This document shows positions 20,814-29,376 of a stretch of 64,000 nt of DNA, in pieces. The stretch lies in contig NZ_NFZS01000002.1 in NCBI RefSeq assembly GCF_003264855.1, positions 177,937-241,936 on the forward strand, written 5' to 3'. The notes beneath the pieces were generated by a model. The model had not been told where the DNA came from, searched no databases, and saw only the letters and a list, made by a program, of their open reading frames with translations. Position 1 is the stretch's first letter. Each line of letters starts with the position of its first letter. The position numbers and the translations under genes are program-made. Origin of the DNA: Dyella jiangningensis. GTDB lineage: Bacteria; Pseudomonadota; Gammaproteobacteria; Xanthomonadales; Rhodanobacteraceae.

Positions 20814-22280
20814 ATGCCGAATACCGAGTACTACGACGACAAGGTCGTCCGCCTTTTCCTATTGGGAGCGGCCGTCTGGGGCATCATCGGCATGTCGGTC
20901 GGCGTCTACGCCGCGGCCGAACTGATGTGGCCGGCCTTCAACTTCGATATCCCCTGGCTGACCTTCAGCCGCATCCGCCCCGACCACACGTTCGGCGTCA
21001 TCTTCGCCTTCGGCGGCTCGGCCCTGATGGGCACCTGCTACTACGTCGTGCAGCGCACGGGACACACGCGCCTGGCGTTGCCGAAACTGGCCGAGTCCAC
21101 CTTCTGGGGCTGGCAGCTGATCTGCGTGCTCGCCATGGTGACCATGCCGCTCGGCATCACGCAGAGCAAGGAATACGCCGAGCCGGAATGGTTCGTCGAC
21201 ATCCTGATCGCGGTGGTGTGGGTGTCCTTCGGCGTGGTGTTCTTCGCCACCCTCGCCCGCCGGCGCATCCGCCACATCTACGTGGCCAACTGGTACTACG
21301 GCGCGTTCATCATCGCGGTCGGCCTGCTGCACATCGTCAACAACGTCGCGCTGCCGATCAGCCTGACCAAGTCCTACCCGGTCTATTCGGGCGTGGTCGA
21401 TGCGATGGTGCAGTGGTGGTACGGCCACAATGCGGTGGCGTTTTTCCTCACCGCAGGCTTCCTCGGCATGATGTACTACTTCGTGCCGCGCCAGGCGCAG
21501 CAGCCGCTGTGGAGCTACCGTTTCTCCATCGTCAATTTCTGGGCGCTGATCTCGGTGTACATGTGGGCGGGCTCGCACCACCTGATGTACACCGCCCTGC
21601 CTGACTGGGTGCAGTCGGTGGGCATGGCGTTCTCGCTGATCCTGCTGATGCCGAGCTGGGGCTCGGCCGCCAACGGACTGCTCACCTTCAACGGTTCATG
21701 GCACAAGCTCAAGACCGACCCGGCCGCCAAGTTCATGGTGCTCTCGCTGGTGTTCTACGCCGCGTCCACCTTCGAAGGCTCGATGATGGCGATCAAGACG
21801 GTGAACTCGCTGTCGCACTACACCGACTGGACCATCGCCCACGTGCATTCCGGTTCGATCGGCTGGGTGGCGATGATCACCATCGGCTCGCTCTACGCCA
21901 TGGCGCCGCGTGCGCTGGGCCAGCCCGCCATGTATTCGCGCAAGGCGATGGAACTGCACTTCTGGCTGCACATCATGGGCCTGCTGTTGTACGTGGGTTC
22001 GATGTGGACGGCGGGCGTGACCGAAGGCCTGATGTGGCGTGCCACCAACGCGGACGGTTCGCTCACCTATTCCTTCCTGGACAGCCTCATCGCGGTCAAG
22101 CCGATGTACCTGATCCGCTGGCTGGGTGGCGTGTTCGTGCTGAGCGGCATGGTGGTGATGGCGTGGAACCTCTGGTACACGGCCGCCGACGCCCGCGCGC
22201 GGATCATCAAGCCGATCCCCGTTCCCATCCCCGAACCGGAACCGCACCAGGTTCCCGCCCCGCTCCCGGCGGTAGGTTAA
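20814..22280 (+). CDS. ccoN: cbb3-type cytochrome c oxidase subunit I
   Basis: A 488-residue haem-copper oxidase catalytic subunit with about twelve membrane segments, the high-affinity oxygen-reducing core of cbb3 oxidase. It carries the expected His-rich segments, for example [38 protein letters not shown] (CuB ligands), and [17 protein letters not shown] with haem ligands. ATG 20814 is preferred to a GTG three codons earlier. It is first in ccoNOQP-fixH-ccoI-ccoS. Two Fnr-like boxes upstream point to induction at low oxygen. Confidence 0.96.
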   Translation: MPNTEYYDDKVVRLFLLGAAVWGIIGMSVGVYAAAELMWPAFNFDIPWLTFSRIRPDHTFGVIFAFGGSALMGTCYYVVQRTGHTRLALPKLAESTFWGWQLICVLAMVTMPLGITQSKEYAEPEWFVDILIAVVWVSFGVVFFATLARRRIRHIYVANWYYGAFIIAVGLLHIVNNVALPISLTKSYPVYSGVVDAMVQWWYGHNAVAFFLTAGFLGMMYYFVPRQAQQPLWSYRFSIVNFWALISVYMWAGSHHLMYTALPDWVQSVGMAFSLILLMPSWGSAANGLLTFNGSWHKLKTDPAAKFMVLSLVFYAASTFEGSMMAIKTVNSLSHYTDWTIAHVHSGSIGWVAMITIGSLYAMAPRALGQPAMYSRKAMELHFWLHIMGLLLYVGSMWTAGVTEGLMWRATNADGSLTYSFLDSLIAVKPMYLIRWLGGVFVLSGMVVMAWNLWYTAADARARIIKPIPVPIPEPEPHQVPAPLPAVG

Positions 22281-22290
22281 GGCATACACC

Positions 22291-22947
22291 ATGGCCTACA
22301 AGCATTTCGAAGCCATCGAGAAACACGCCGCCCTGCTGGGCGTGCTCACTGCCGTCATGGTCTCCATCGGCGGCCTCGCCGAGATCACGCCGCTCTTCAT
22401 GGAAGCGCACGCGGTCAAGGCGCCGGCACACGTCAAACCCTATGATCCACTGCGTCTCGCCGGCCGCGACATCTACGTGCGCGAAGGCTGCTATCTCTGC
22501 CACTCGCAGATGATCCGCGCCCTGCGTGCGGAGACGGAGCGTTACGGCCACTACTCGGTGGCGGAGGAGTCGGTGTACGACCGACCCTTCCAGTGGGGCT
22601 CCAAGCGTACCGGCCCGGACCTGGCCCGCGTCGGCGGCAAGTACTCGGACCAGTGGCATGAGTTGCACCTGATAAGTCCGCGCCAGGTCGTGCCGCAGTC
22701 GAACATGCCCGGTTATCCGTGGCTGGTGAAGGCCAAGCTGGACGCCAGCGATATCCAGGCGCGCATGCGCGGCTTGCGCAAGCTGGGCGACCCGTATACC
22801 GATGCCGACATCGACGGCGCTCCGGCGGCGCTGGAAGGCAAGAGCGAGATGGATGCGCTGGTGGCCTACCTGCAGGGACTGGGCATCAAGAACGAACCCC
22901 AGGTCGCCGCGGGCGCCAAGCCGGCCAGCGACGGAGGCGCGCCATGA
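22291..22947 (+). CDS. ccoO: cbb3-type cytochrome c oxidase subunit II (mono-haem)
   Basis: A 218-residue membrane-anchored cytochrome c. A single N-terminal transmembrane segment is followed by one haem motif in [18 protein letters not shown] and the conserved [36 protein letters not shown] stretch. The protein passes electrons from CcoP to CcoN. Start ATG 22291 lies 10 nt after ccoN. Its stop overlaps the ccoQ ATG by 4 nt. The C-terminus has a short Ala/Gly-rich tail. Confidence 0.96.
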   Translation: MAYKHFEAIEKHAALLGVLTAVMVSIGGLAEITPLFMEAHAVKAPAHVKPYDPLRLAGRDIYVREGCYLCHSQMIRALRAETERYGHYSVAEESVYDRPFQWGSKRTGPDLARVGGKYSDQWHELHLISPRQVVPQSNMPGYPWLVKAKLDASDIQARMRGLRKLGDPYTDADIDGAPAALEGKSEMDALVAYLQGLGIKNEPQVAAGAKPASDGGAP

Positions 22948-23135
22948 GCGAGATCTGGGGTCACCTCACCGGGGTCATCATCGTGACGATGATGGTCGCC
23001 TTCATATGCATCTGGGCGTGGGCCTGGAGCGGCTATCACAAGAAGGCGTTTTCCCGCATGGCCGAGCTGCCGATGGAAGACGAAGCCGACAACGAACATG
23101 CCACGCACGCCATCGAGGGGGGCAAGCAGCCATGA
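22944..23135 (+). CDS. ccoQ: cbb3 oxidase small subunit CcoQ
   Basis: A 63-residue single-span membrane protein. The hydrophobic segment [18 protein letters not shown] is followed by [16 protein letters not shown], the usual CcoQ ending (aromatic-rich helix, then an acidic tail). CcoQ stabilises the oxidase complex. It overlaps ccoO (ATGA) and ccoP (ATGA) at its two ends, so all are translationally coupled. Confidence 0.9.
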   Translation: MSEIWGHLTGVIIVTMMVAFICIWAWAWSGYHKKAFSRMAELPMEDEADNEHATHAIEGGKQP

Positions 23136-24037
23136 GCCTGTTCTGGTCGCTTTGGATCATGTTCCTGGTGGTGCTCAACCTGGGCATCACGCTGTTCCTC
23201 TTCCTGTGGGCGCCGCGCGCCAAGATCCCGGTGCAGGCGGACGGCACCAGCGGTCACGTGTGGGCCCACGGCGTGCTGCGCGAAGGCGTGCAGAAGCTGC
23301 CGATGTGGTGGGTCGTGCTGTCGGCGGCGATGTTCGTCATCGGCTTTGCGTACCTGGCGCTGTACCCGGGTTTCGGCGCCTTCAAGGGCGCGCTCGGGTG
23401 GACATCGCACAAGGAACTGGCGGAGGCCTCGGCAGCCAACGAAGCCAAGCTGGACGAGCTGATGAAGCGCTTTTCGCTTTATCCGATCGAACAGCTGGCC
23501 GGTGACCCGGCCGCGCAGCAGCTCGGCGAACGGCTGTTCATGGACAACTGCGCCGCGTGCCACGGCCGCGCCGCGAACGGCAACGTGCTGCTGGGCGCGC
23601 CCGACCTCACTGACAACGACTGGCTGTACGGCGGCGACGGCAAGGACATCTATACGTCCATCCATGACGGGCGCAGCGGCGTGATGCCGCCCTGGGCCAG
23701 CCTCGGCGAGGACAACGTGGACCATCTCGTGCAGTACGTGCTGAGCCTCTCCGGCTCGCCGCACGACGAGAAGGCGGCGGAAGCCGGCAAGCCGTTGTTC
23801 GCGACCTGCGCGGCCTGTCATGGACCGGACGGCAAGGGCAACCCCGCACTGGGCGCGCCGAACCTCACCGACCACATCTGGTTGCACGGCGGCACCGTCG
23901 CGGACATCCACAAGACCATCCACGATGGCCGACAGGGTCACATGCCGGCGTGGAGCCCACGCCTGACCGACGACCAGATCCGTGTACTTGCAGCCTACGT
24001 GTACCACGTCTCGCACCATGGCAATGCCAGCGACTAA
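23132..24037 (+). CDS. ccoP: cbb3-type cytochrome c oxidase subunit III (di-haem)
   Basis: A 301-residue subunit with two N-terminal membrane helices (LFWSLWIMFLVVLNLGITLF and a second beginning WWVVLSAAMFVIGFAYLAL) separated by a cytosolic loop, then two cytochrome c domains, each with a CAACHG haem motif (NCAACHGRAANGN and TCAACHGPDGKGN) and axial Met regions in GVMPPW and GHMPAW. It accepts electrons from soluble cytochrome c. ATG 23132 overlaps the ccoQ stop. Confidence 0.96.
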   Translation: MSLFWSLWIMFLVVLNLGITLFLFLWAPRAKIPVQADGTSGHVWAHGVLREGVQKLPMWWVVLSAAMFVIGFAYLALYPGFGAFKGALGWTSHKELAEASAANEAKLDELMKRFSLYPIEQLAGDPAAQQLGERLFMDNCAACHGRAANGNVLLGAPDLTDNDWLYGGDGKDIYTSIHDGRSGVMPPWASLGEDNVDHLVQYVLSLSGSPHDEKAAEAGKPLFATCAACHGPDGKGNPALGAPNLTDHIWLHGGTVADIHKTIHDGRQGHMPAWSPRLTDDQIRVLAAYVYHVSHHGNASD

Positions 24038-24242
24038 TACCGCGCAGGCCGCTCCCTCCACCTGGTATCGGCAACCGATCGTCTGGCTGGGAGCGATGCT
24101 CTTCCTGGCCTCGCTGGCCGGCTGCGTGTGGATGATCGTGCTGGGTGCCCGCCACGCCGACGAACCGGTAGACGCCCCGCACGCCGTCTTCGGCGTGCCG
24201 TCGAGTTCGCACAACAGCCACAAGCCACCCGCCACGCCATGA
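24018..24242 (+). CDS. Short FixH/CcoH-like membrane protein
   Basis: A 74-residue protein (or 72 residues from the ATG at 24024) with a single membrane span. WYRQPIVWLGAMLFLASLAG followed by MIVLGARHAD resembles the N-terminal helix of FixH/CcoH, the cbb3 assembly factor, but the roughly 80-residue periplasmic part of FixH is absent and replaced by a short Pro/Ser/His tail. It overlaps the end of ccoP by 20 nt and the ccoI start by 4 nt (ATGA), the position held by fixH in cbb3 operons. It is either a reduced FixH or an unrelated small subunit. Confidence 0.65.
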   Translation: MAMPATNTAQAAPSTWYRQPIVWLGAMLFLASLAGCVWMIVLGARHADEPVDAPHAVFGVPSSSHNSHKPPATP

Positions 24243-26458
24243 ACAGCTACGAGGCATGGGCGCATCCCCGCCTGGCCGCCCAGGTATTGCGGCCTCGTCG
24301 TGACGGCCACAGCGAGGTGGCGCTGCGCGTGGAATCGCTGCAGGGTGCCCAGAAGGTGCTTCGTCTGGAACAGGCGATCCATGCGTTGCCGGGCGTGAGC
24401 GGGGTAAGCGTCGACGCACCGGCGCGGCGCGTCCGCGTGGTATGGGACACGCGTCGCACCACGCTTCCCTCCCTGCTCCAGGCCTTCGCGTCGATGCGCT
24501 GCGCCGCACAGCCGCTGCGCAGCGACAGCATCGACGACACGCGCACGCGCGAAGCACACGACATGCTCAAGCGCATGCTGGTGGCCGGCATGTTCGCGAT
24601 GCAGGTGATGACCTATGCGTTCGTCATCTATATCGGCGTGGTCGATTTCGTGGATTTCACGACACGCGGCCTGTTCCGCTGGCTGAGCCTGATCTCCACG
24701 CTGCCGGTGGTGTTCTATTCCACGCATCCTTTCACCGCGGGCGCGCTGCGCGAGCTGCGCGAACACCGCCTGGGCATCAACCTGCCGGTGGCCCTGGCGG
24801 TGTGGCTGGTGTTTCTCGCCAGCACGTACAGCACCGTGCACGGCACGGGCGAGATCTATTTCGACTCGGTGACGATGTTCGTGTTCCTGCTGCTGGCCGG
24901 GCGCTACGTCGAATTGCGCGCGCGTCATCGCAGCGGTGCGCTGGGCGACGCGGTGATCGACAGCACGCCGCTGCTGGCCGAACGCCGCAAGCCCGACGGC
25001 ACGCTGGAAACGGTGCCCGCGATCGAGCTGCTTCCGGGCGATTGCGTACACCTCTCCGAGGGCTCCACCGTGCCAGCCGATGGTGTGCTGGAAAGTACGC
25101 GCGTGCAGGTGGATGAGGCCTTGCTCACTGGCGAATCCACGCCGGTCACGCGCCAACGCGGCGAGCATCTGGCCGCGGGCAGCGTGCTGCTCACGGGCCC
25201 GGCCCAACTGCGCGTCGAACACGGTGGCGAAGCCACGGCGGTCGCGCGCATCGGTGCGCTTGGCGCCCGCGCACGCCTGGCGCGCGAGGCCGCGTTGCCA
25301 CGTGGCGATGCGGAACTGCGGCGGTTCGTGGCGCGCGTGCTGGCGCTCACCGTGGTGACGGCACTTGGCTGGCTGCTGGTCGATCCGTCCAGGGCGTTCG
25401 CCAGCGCCGTCGCCGTGCTGGTCATCGCCTGCCCCTGCGCCTTCGCGTTGACCGCTCCCGCCGCCCTTACGCGTGCCCTCGGCGTGCTGGCGCAGCGCGG
25501 CGTGCTGGTCGCCGACAGCGCGGCGCTCGCCGCCCTGGGTCGCGCCGATCTCGCCATGCTGGACAAGACGGGCACGCTGACCGTGCCTCGTCTCGATCGA
25601 CAGGACGTCGACGTGCTGCGCGAAGGCGACGCGAACTCGGCGCTTGCCACCGCGGCGGCGCTGGCGCGCGAAAGCTCCCATCCGGTGGCGCAGGCGGTCG
25701 CGCACGCGGCGGCCGGCCTTCCGTTGCTGCGCGCGCACGAGGTGTCAGTGACGCCGGGCGGCGGCATCGCAGGCGAGATCGATGGACGTGCATGGCGGCT
25801 GGGCCACATCGGCTTTGCACTGGGTCTCGCCGATGGCCGCCCGGACGACCGCTTGTGGCTGGCCGACGACAACGGCGCATTCGCCGCTTTCCGGCTGCGC
25901 GAGCGGCCGCGTGACGATGCGCCATCGACCGTGGATGCCCTGCGCGCGGACGGCATGGATCTGCAGATCGCCAGTGGCGATATCGCAACCCGTGTGGCCG
26001 CCGTCGCCGACGCGCTTGGCATCGAGACCTGGCATGCCGCGCAGACGCCCGACAGCAAGCTCGCCTTGTTGAAGACAGCCCATGCAAGCGGCCGCGTCAC
26101 GCTCGCCGTGGGCGACGGCACCAACGACGTGCCGGTACTGGCCGGCGCCGACGTGTCCGCCGCCCTCGCCACGGGCACCGAAGTGGCGCAGGCGCAAGCC
26201 GATCTCCTGCTGCTGCACGGACACCTGCACGGCTTGGTGGAGGCGCGTGCGATCGCACGCCAGGTGCAGCATGTCATCGCGCAGGGACGCCGCTGGTCGC
26301 TGGGCTACAACCTCTGCGCGGTGCCGTTCGCGGCACTGGGTTGGGTTCCGCCGTGGCTGGCCGCGATCGGCATGTCGCTCAGCTCGCTGGCCGTCGTCGT
26401 CAACGCCTGGCGCATCGGCCGCCAGCGCGAAGCCACGCCTCCGGTGCTGCGCGCGTGA
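24239..26458 (+). CDS. ccoI: CcoI-type copper-translocating P-type ATPase
   Basis: A 739-residue P1B ATPase that supplies copper for the CuB site of cbb3 oxidase. Core motifs are present: LLTGEST (actuator), CPC in the transport helix (VIACPCAFAL), DKTGT phosphorylation site, SSHPVAQA, and GDGTNDVPVLAGADVS. Eight membrane helices are expected. Unusually, the N-terminal metal-binding domain has the right fold pattern (LRVESLQGAQKVLRLEQAI, PGVSGVSV) but the CxxC is gone, and the additional CCxGC segment common in CcoI is missing. The start overlaps the fixH-like stop; the stop overlaps the ccoS start. Confidence 0.93.
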   Translation: MNSYEAWAHPRLAAQVLRPRRDGHSEVALRVESLQGAQKVLRLEQAIHALPGVSGVSVDAPARRVRVVWDTRRTTLPSLLQAFASMRCAAQPLRSDSIDDTRTREAHDMLKRMLVAGMFAMQVMTYAFVIYIGVVDFVDFTTRGLFRWLSLISTLPVVFYSTHPFTAGALRELREHRLGINLPVALAVWLVFLASTYSTVHGTGEIYFDSVTMFVFLLLAGRYVELRARHRSGALGDAVIDSTPLLAERRKPDGTLETVPAIELLPGDCVHLSEGSTVPADGVLESTRVQVDEALLTGESTPVTRQRGEHLAAGSVLLTGPAQLRVEHGGEATAVARIGALGARARLAREAALPRGDAELRRFVARVLALTVVTALGWLLVDPSRAFASAVAVLVIACPCAFALTAPAALTRALGVLAQRGVLVADSAALAALGRADLAMLDKTGTLTVPRLDRQDVDVLREGDANSALATAAALARESSHPVAQAVAHAAAGLPLLRAHEVSVTPGGGIAGEIDGRAWRLGHIGFALGLADGRPDDRLWLADDNGAFAAFRLRERPRDDAPSTVDALRADGMDLQIASGDIATRVAAVADALGIETWHAAQTPDSKLALLKTAHASGRVTLAVGDGTNDVPVLAGADVSAALATGTEVAQAQADLLLLHGHLHGLVEARAIARQVQHVIAQGRRWSLGYNLCAVPFAALGWVPPWLAAIGMSLSSLAVVVNAWRIGRQREATPPVLRA

Positions 26459-26679
26459 ACATCCTGCTCGCCCTCATCCCCGTCACGCTGCTGATCATCG
26501 TCGTGGCGATCGGCATCTTCTTCTGGGCGGTGAATCACCGGCAATTCGACGACCTGGACAGTCCCGGTGTGCTGCCGTTGATGGAAGAGGAACCGGTCGA
26601 ACGCGCACGGGCAGAGGCTGCAGTGGCGCCCGGCACGAGAGCCGGCGAAACCGCCGGCCCGTCGCGTACCCCGCGCTGA
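26455..26679 (+). CDS. ccoS: cbb3 oxidase maturation protein CcoS
   Basis: A 74-residue protein starting at GTG 26455, which overlaps the ccoI stop (GTGA). A single membrane helix (LIPVTLLIIVVAIGIFFWAV) is followed by HRQFDDLDSPGVLPLMEEE, the conserved CcoS motif (QFDDLDSP). CcoS is needed to insert cofactors into the cbb3 oxidase. The Ala/Arg-rich tail is longer than usual. It ends the cco operon; the convergent Fnr gene ends 10 nt away. Confidence 0.92.
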   Translation: MNILLALIPVTLLIIVVAIGIFFWAVNHRQFDDLDSPGVLPLMEEEPVERARAEAAVAPGTRAGETAGPSRTPR

Positions 26680-26689
26680 AAGCTTCCGC

Positions 26690-27463
26690 CTAGGCGCTTG
26701 CCTGCATCGGTCGCAGCGCCACACCCGCTTCGCGCAACGCCTCCATGTGCTGGAGCTTCACGCCACGCCCTTCGACCGCCACCCAGCCCTGCTGGCGGAA
26801 ACGGCTCAGCACGCGGCTGACCGTCTCCGGCGCCAGGCGCAGGTAACTCGCGATGTCGCTGCGCGACATGGGCAGGCGGTACTGCTCGAATGGCAAACCG
26901 CGCCGCGCATAGCGTTCGCTCAGATCCACCAGGAAGGCGGCCACGCGCTCGTCCGCCGTGTGTTCGCCGGCCAGCAGGCTGGCCATGCCCAGTTCCTTGC
27001 TCAACAGGCGGAACAGGTGGCGCTGCACCACCGGCAGCACCGACGCGAGGCTGCTCATGGCCGGAAACGAGAAACGGCAGAATTCGGCTTTCTCAAGCGT
27101 GAGCGCATCGCAGGGGTAGCAATCGGGATAGATGCCGTTGAGGCCGATGATCTCGCCGGGCAGATAGAAACCCAGCACCTGCTCGCGCCCGTCGCGGCTG
27201 AACAGCGACGTCTTCACCGCACCGCGGCGCACTGCATAGAGCGCGCGAAACGATTCGCCGCGTCGAAACACGTGTTCGCCGGCGTCATGCGCATGGACAT
27301 GCTCCACCAGGCAATGCAGTGCGGCGAGGTCGGACTTGCCGTAACCGCTGGACGTGCACGCTTCGGAGAAGGCGCAGCTTCCACAGAAGGACGTGGCGCC
27401 GCCTTCGGCCTCGCGGCAGGCCTGTCCTTCCGCGCAAGTCGTCTCGATGCGTGTCGAGTCCAT
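26690..27463 (-). CDS. Fnr/Anr family oxygen-sensing transcriptional regulator
   Basis: A 257-residue Crp/Fnr regulator with a 4Fe-4S sensor: Cys27, Cys30 and Cys36 (FCGSCAFSEAC), plus a fourth ligand in YPDCYPC (Cys115 or Cys118). The cyclic-nucleotide-like barrel follows, and the C-terminal HTH contains MSRSDIASYLRLAPETVSRVLSRF. The Glu and Arg of ETVSR match Fnr/Anr recognition helices that bind TTGAT-N4-ATCAA. The start at 27463 gives the usual length; the open frame extends to 27580 with no better ribosome site. Four matching boxes occur at 18.4-20.8 kb. Names such as anr or fnr are equally fitting. Confidence 0.9.
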   Translation of the reverse strand: MDSTRIETTCAEGQACREAEGGATSFCGSCAFSEACTSSGYGKSDLAALHCLVEHVHAHDAGEHVFRRGESFRALYAVRRGAVKTSLFSRDGREQVLGFYLPGEIIGLNGIYPDCYPCDALTLEKAEFCRFSFPAMSSLASVLPVVQRHLFRLLSKELGMASLLAGEHTADERVAAFLVDLSERYARRGLPFEQYRLPMSRSDIASYLRLAPETVSRVLSRFRQQGWVAVEGRGVKLQHMEALREAGVALRPMQASA

Positions 27464-27598
27464 GAATGTCTCATCGCGATGTAGGGGCACGGCCATTCTA
27501 TCCAGCATGACCATACGTGCCCGACCTGCGTCTTCGTGCCACAGGATCGGAGCGATCCCCACGCTTGCGCGACAAATCACGGCATTCGCGATGGTCGA

Positions 27599-29188
27599 CT
27601 AGGCCACGGCCTCGTTCGACAGCACGGCTCCCGGCCGCTCGTGGTATTCACGGCAGAACTGTTCCACCAGCGACCGATGATTGGGCAGGTCGTGGGCCGC
27701 GTGGTCCGCCACCTGCCGGATCATCGCGAACTCCTGGCGCGCCTCCTCGAGGTGCGGGTAGGCGCTGCGCATGGGTTCGAGGTCCGTCTTGAACTCCATG
27801 CCGTAGAGCACGTATTGCCAGCTCGATACCAGGAACATTTCCAGGTCGCTGACGAAATCCAGGCGATGCGGCGGCCGGTGCCTCCATAGCGCCAGCTTGT
27901 CCTGCAAGGTCTGCGGGATGCTGGCCGGGTCGGCATTGTCCGTCCAGAACTTGGAATCGCGGCGCTGGCTCAGGCAGTAGTGCATCTTGATGAAATCGAT
28001 GATGCGGTCGTATCGCGCCACCATCATCTCGTTGAAATGACGCGCCGCGCGTTCCATGTCGCCCGTGTCGCCGGGCAGCAAATGCGTGAGCAGATAGGTC
28101 GCCAGCTCGATCAGCGCGATGCCGGTCGACTCCAGCGGCTCCACGAAACCACCGGCGAGGCCGACGGCGACGCAGTTCCTGCGCCAGTGCTCCGGGCGAT
28201 AACCGGTTTCGAACTTGATATGCATCGCCTTCAGGTCGTCGGCGGCGGGGCCGAGATAGCGACGGAACACCTCCTCGGCGCGTGCATCGTCCGTATGGCG
28301 CGAGGAATACACGTAGCCCACGCCGCGACGCTTCTGCAGGCCGATGTCCCAGATCCAGCCGGCCTCCTGCGCCGTGGAAATGGTGTACGACGGAATCGGT
28401 GTGTCGGGACGCTCGTACGGCACCTGCATGGCGACCGCGCGATCGGCGAACAACACGTCGCGCCGGCTGCGGAACGGCGACTGCATGGCGCTACCGATCA
28501 GCGAGCCGCGCAGGCCGGTGCAATCCACGTAGAGATCGGCGGTGAGTTCACCCAGTTCATGGGTGATCACGCGATCGATGGCGCCGTGCTCATCGAGCTC
28601 CACGCGATCCACCGTCGCGACATGGCGCTTGACACCCAGTGCGTCCTGCCCATGTTCCGCGAGCACCTTGGCGAAGCACGCGGCGTCGAAATGGAAGGCA
28701 TGGTTCATCGGTCCCTGGTAATCGGGGTCCGTCGGGCGCTTGGGTGCACGATTGCGCTCGACCAGGGCGCTCTGCATGGTCACCGCGTCGGCGAAAGACA
28801 TGCCATCGGGCGCCGCGCCCAGCAACCAGTACGGCAACAACTCCGGCCCGCCCGGCCGTTGGCTGGGCTGACTGAAGGGATGGAAGAAGTGGCTATGGCC
28901 AGGCGAGCCCGGCGGCCTCACCCAATGGCGATAGTGGATGCCTTGCTTGTAGGTCGCCGTGGCGCCGACCAAAAAACGTCGTTCGTCCAGACCTATGGCG
29001 GACAGCGTGCCGCGGATCGATGGAAACGTCGCCTCGCCCACGCCGAGCAGGCCGATGTTGCTCGACTCCACCAGATGCACCTGCACGCTGGCGGGATCGA
29101 CCGCGTTCACCGCCTTGGCAAGGTAACACGCGGCAAGCCATCCGGCCGTACCGCCACCCACCACGAGGATCTTCTTCAATCGTGCCAT
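27599..29188 (-). CDS. Tryptophan-halogenase-family flavin-dependent protein
   Basis: A 529-residue member of the flavin-dependent tryptophan-halogenase family. FAD motif GGGTAGW at residues 11-17, GVGEATFPSI at about 50-58, catalytic-type Lys81 in TATYKQGIHYRHW, a WxWxI motif (WIWDIG), and EPLESTGIALIE, where the Glu/Ser pair of halogenases is expected. The enzyme would use FADH2 and halide. Members beside TonB receptors in Xanthomonadales and Caulobacter often act on indole-like compounds or have unknown substrates. It lies 188 nt behind the TonB receptor on the same strand, within a LacI-controlled sugar locus. Confidence 0.88.
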   Translation of the reverse strand: MARLKKILVVGGGTAGWLAACYLAKAVNAVDPASVQVHLVESSNIGLLGVGEATFPSIRGTLSAIGLDERRFLVGATATYKQGIHYRHWVRPPGSPGHSHFFHPFSQPSQRPGGPELLPYWLLGAAPDGMSFADAVTMQSALVERNRAPKRPTDPDYQGPMNHAFHFDAACFAKVLAEHGQDALGVKRHVATVDRVELDEHGAIDRVITHELGELTADLYVDCTGLRGSLIGSAMQSPFRSRRDVLFADRAVAMQVPYERPDTPIPSYTISTAQEAGWIWDIGLQKRRGVGYVYSSRHTDDARAEEVFRRYLGPAADDLKAMHIKFETGYRPEHWRRNCVAVGLAGGFVEPLESTGIALIELATYLLTHLLPGDTGDMERAARHFNEMMVARYDRIIDFIKMHYCLSQRRDSKFWTDNADPASIPQTLQDKLALWRHRPPHRLDFVSDLEMFLVSSWQYVLYGMEFKTDLEPMRSAYPHLEEARQEFAMIRQVADHAAHDLPNHRSLVEQFCREYHERPGAVLSNEAVA

Positions 29189-29248
29189 CGGTGTTCCCCT
29201 CTGCGATGCCCGGCTATCGATACGGCGATGCGTGTATCCCTCAAAGGA

Positions 29249-29274
29249 GACCGGGTCCCCGCCGGGACCCGGTC
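29249..29274. repeat. Perfect 11-bp inverted repeat between TonB receptor and halogenase genes
   Basis: GACCGGGTCCC and GGGACCCGGTC separated by 4 nt. It lies 60 nt before the halogenase start in the intercistronic gap and has no T tract on the coding (minus) strand, so it is more likely a regulatory or mRNA-stability hairpin than a terminator. Confidence 0.5.
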
Positions 29275-29340
29275 AAATGCCATTCCGGGGAGGGTAGCGA
29301 CACCTTCATCCGATGGCATCGCCAAGAACGGCAAAACGTC

Positions 29341-29366
29341 GGCGGCGCCCATCCGCGGGCGCCGCC
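29341..29366 (-). terminator. Hairpin after the TonB receptor gene
   Basis: GGCGGCGCCC pairs with GGGCGCCGCC across a 6-nt loop, starting 10 nt past the receptor stop on the minus strand, followed by ACGTTTTG. It is a plausible but weak intrinsic terminator that could lower halogenase expression. Confidence 0.45.
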
Positions 29367-29376
29367 CATGACCGCA

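Noticed and set aside
23036..25738. 900-codon open frame antisense to the cco genes
   Set aside because: It mirrors ccoP and ccoI codons in GC-rich DNA, is low-complexity (Arg/His/Gln rich) and has no domain.
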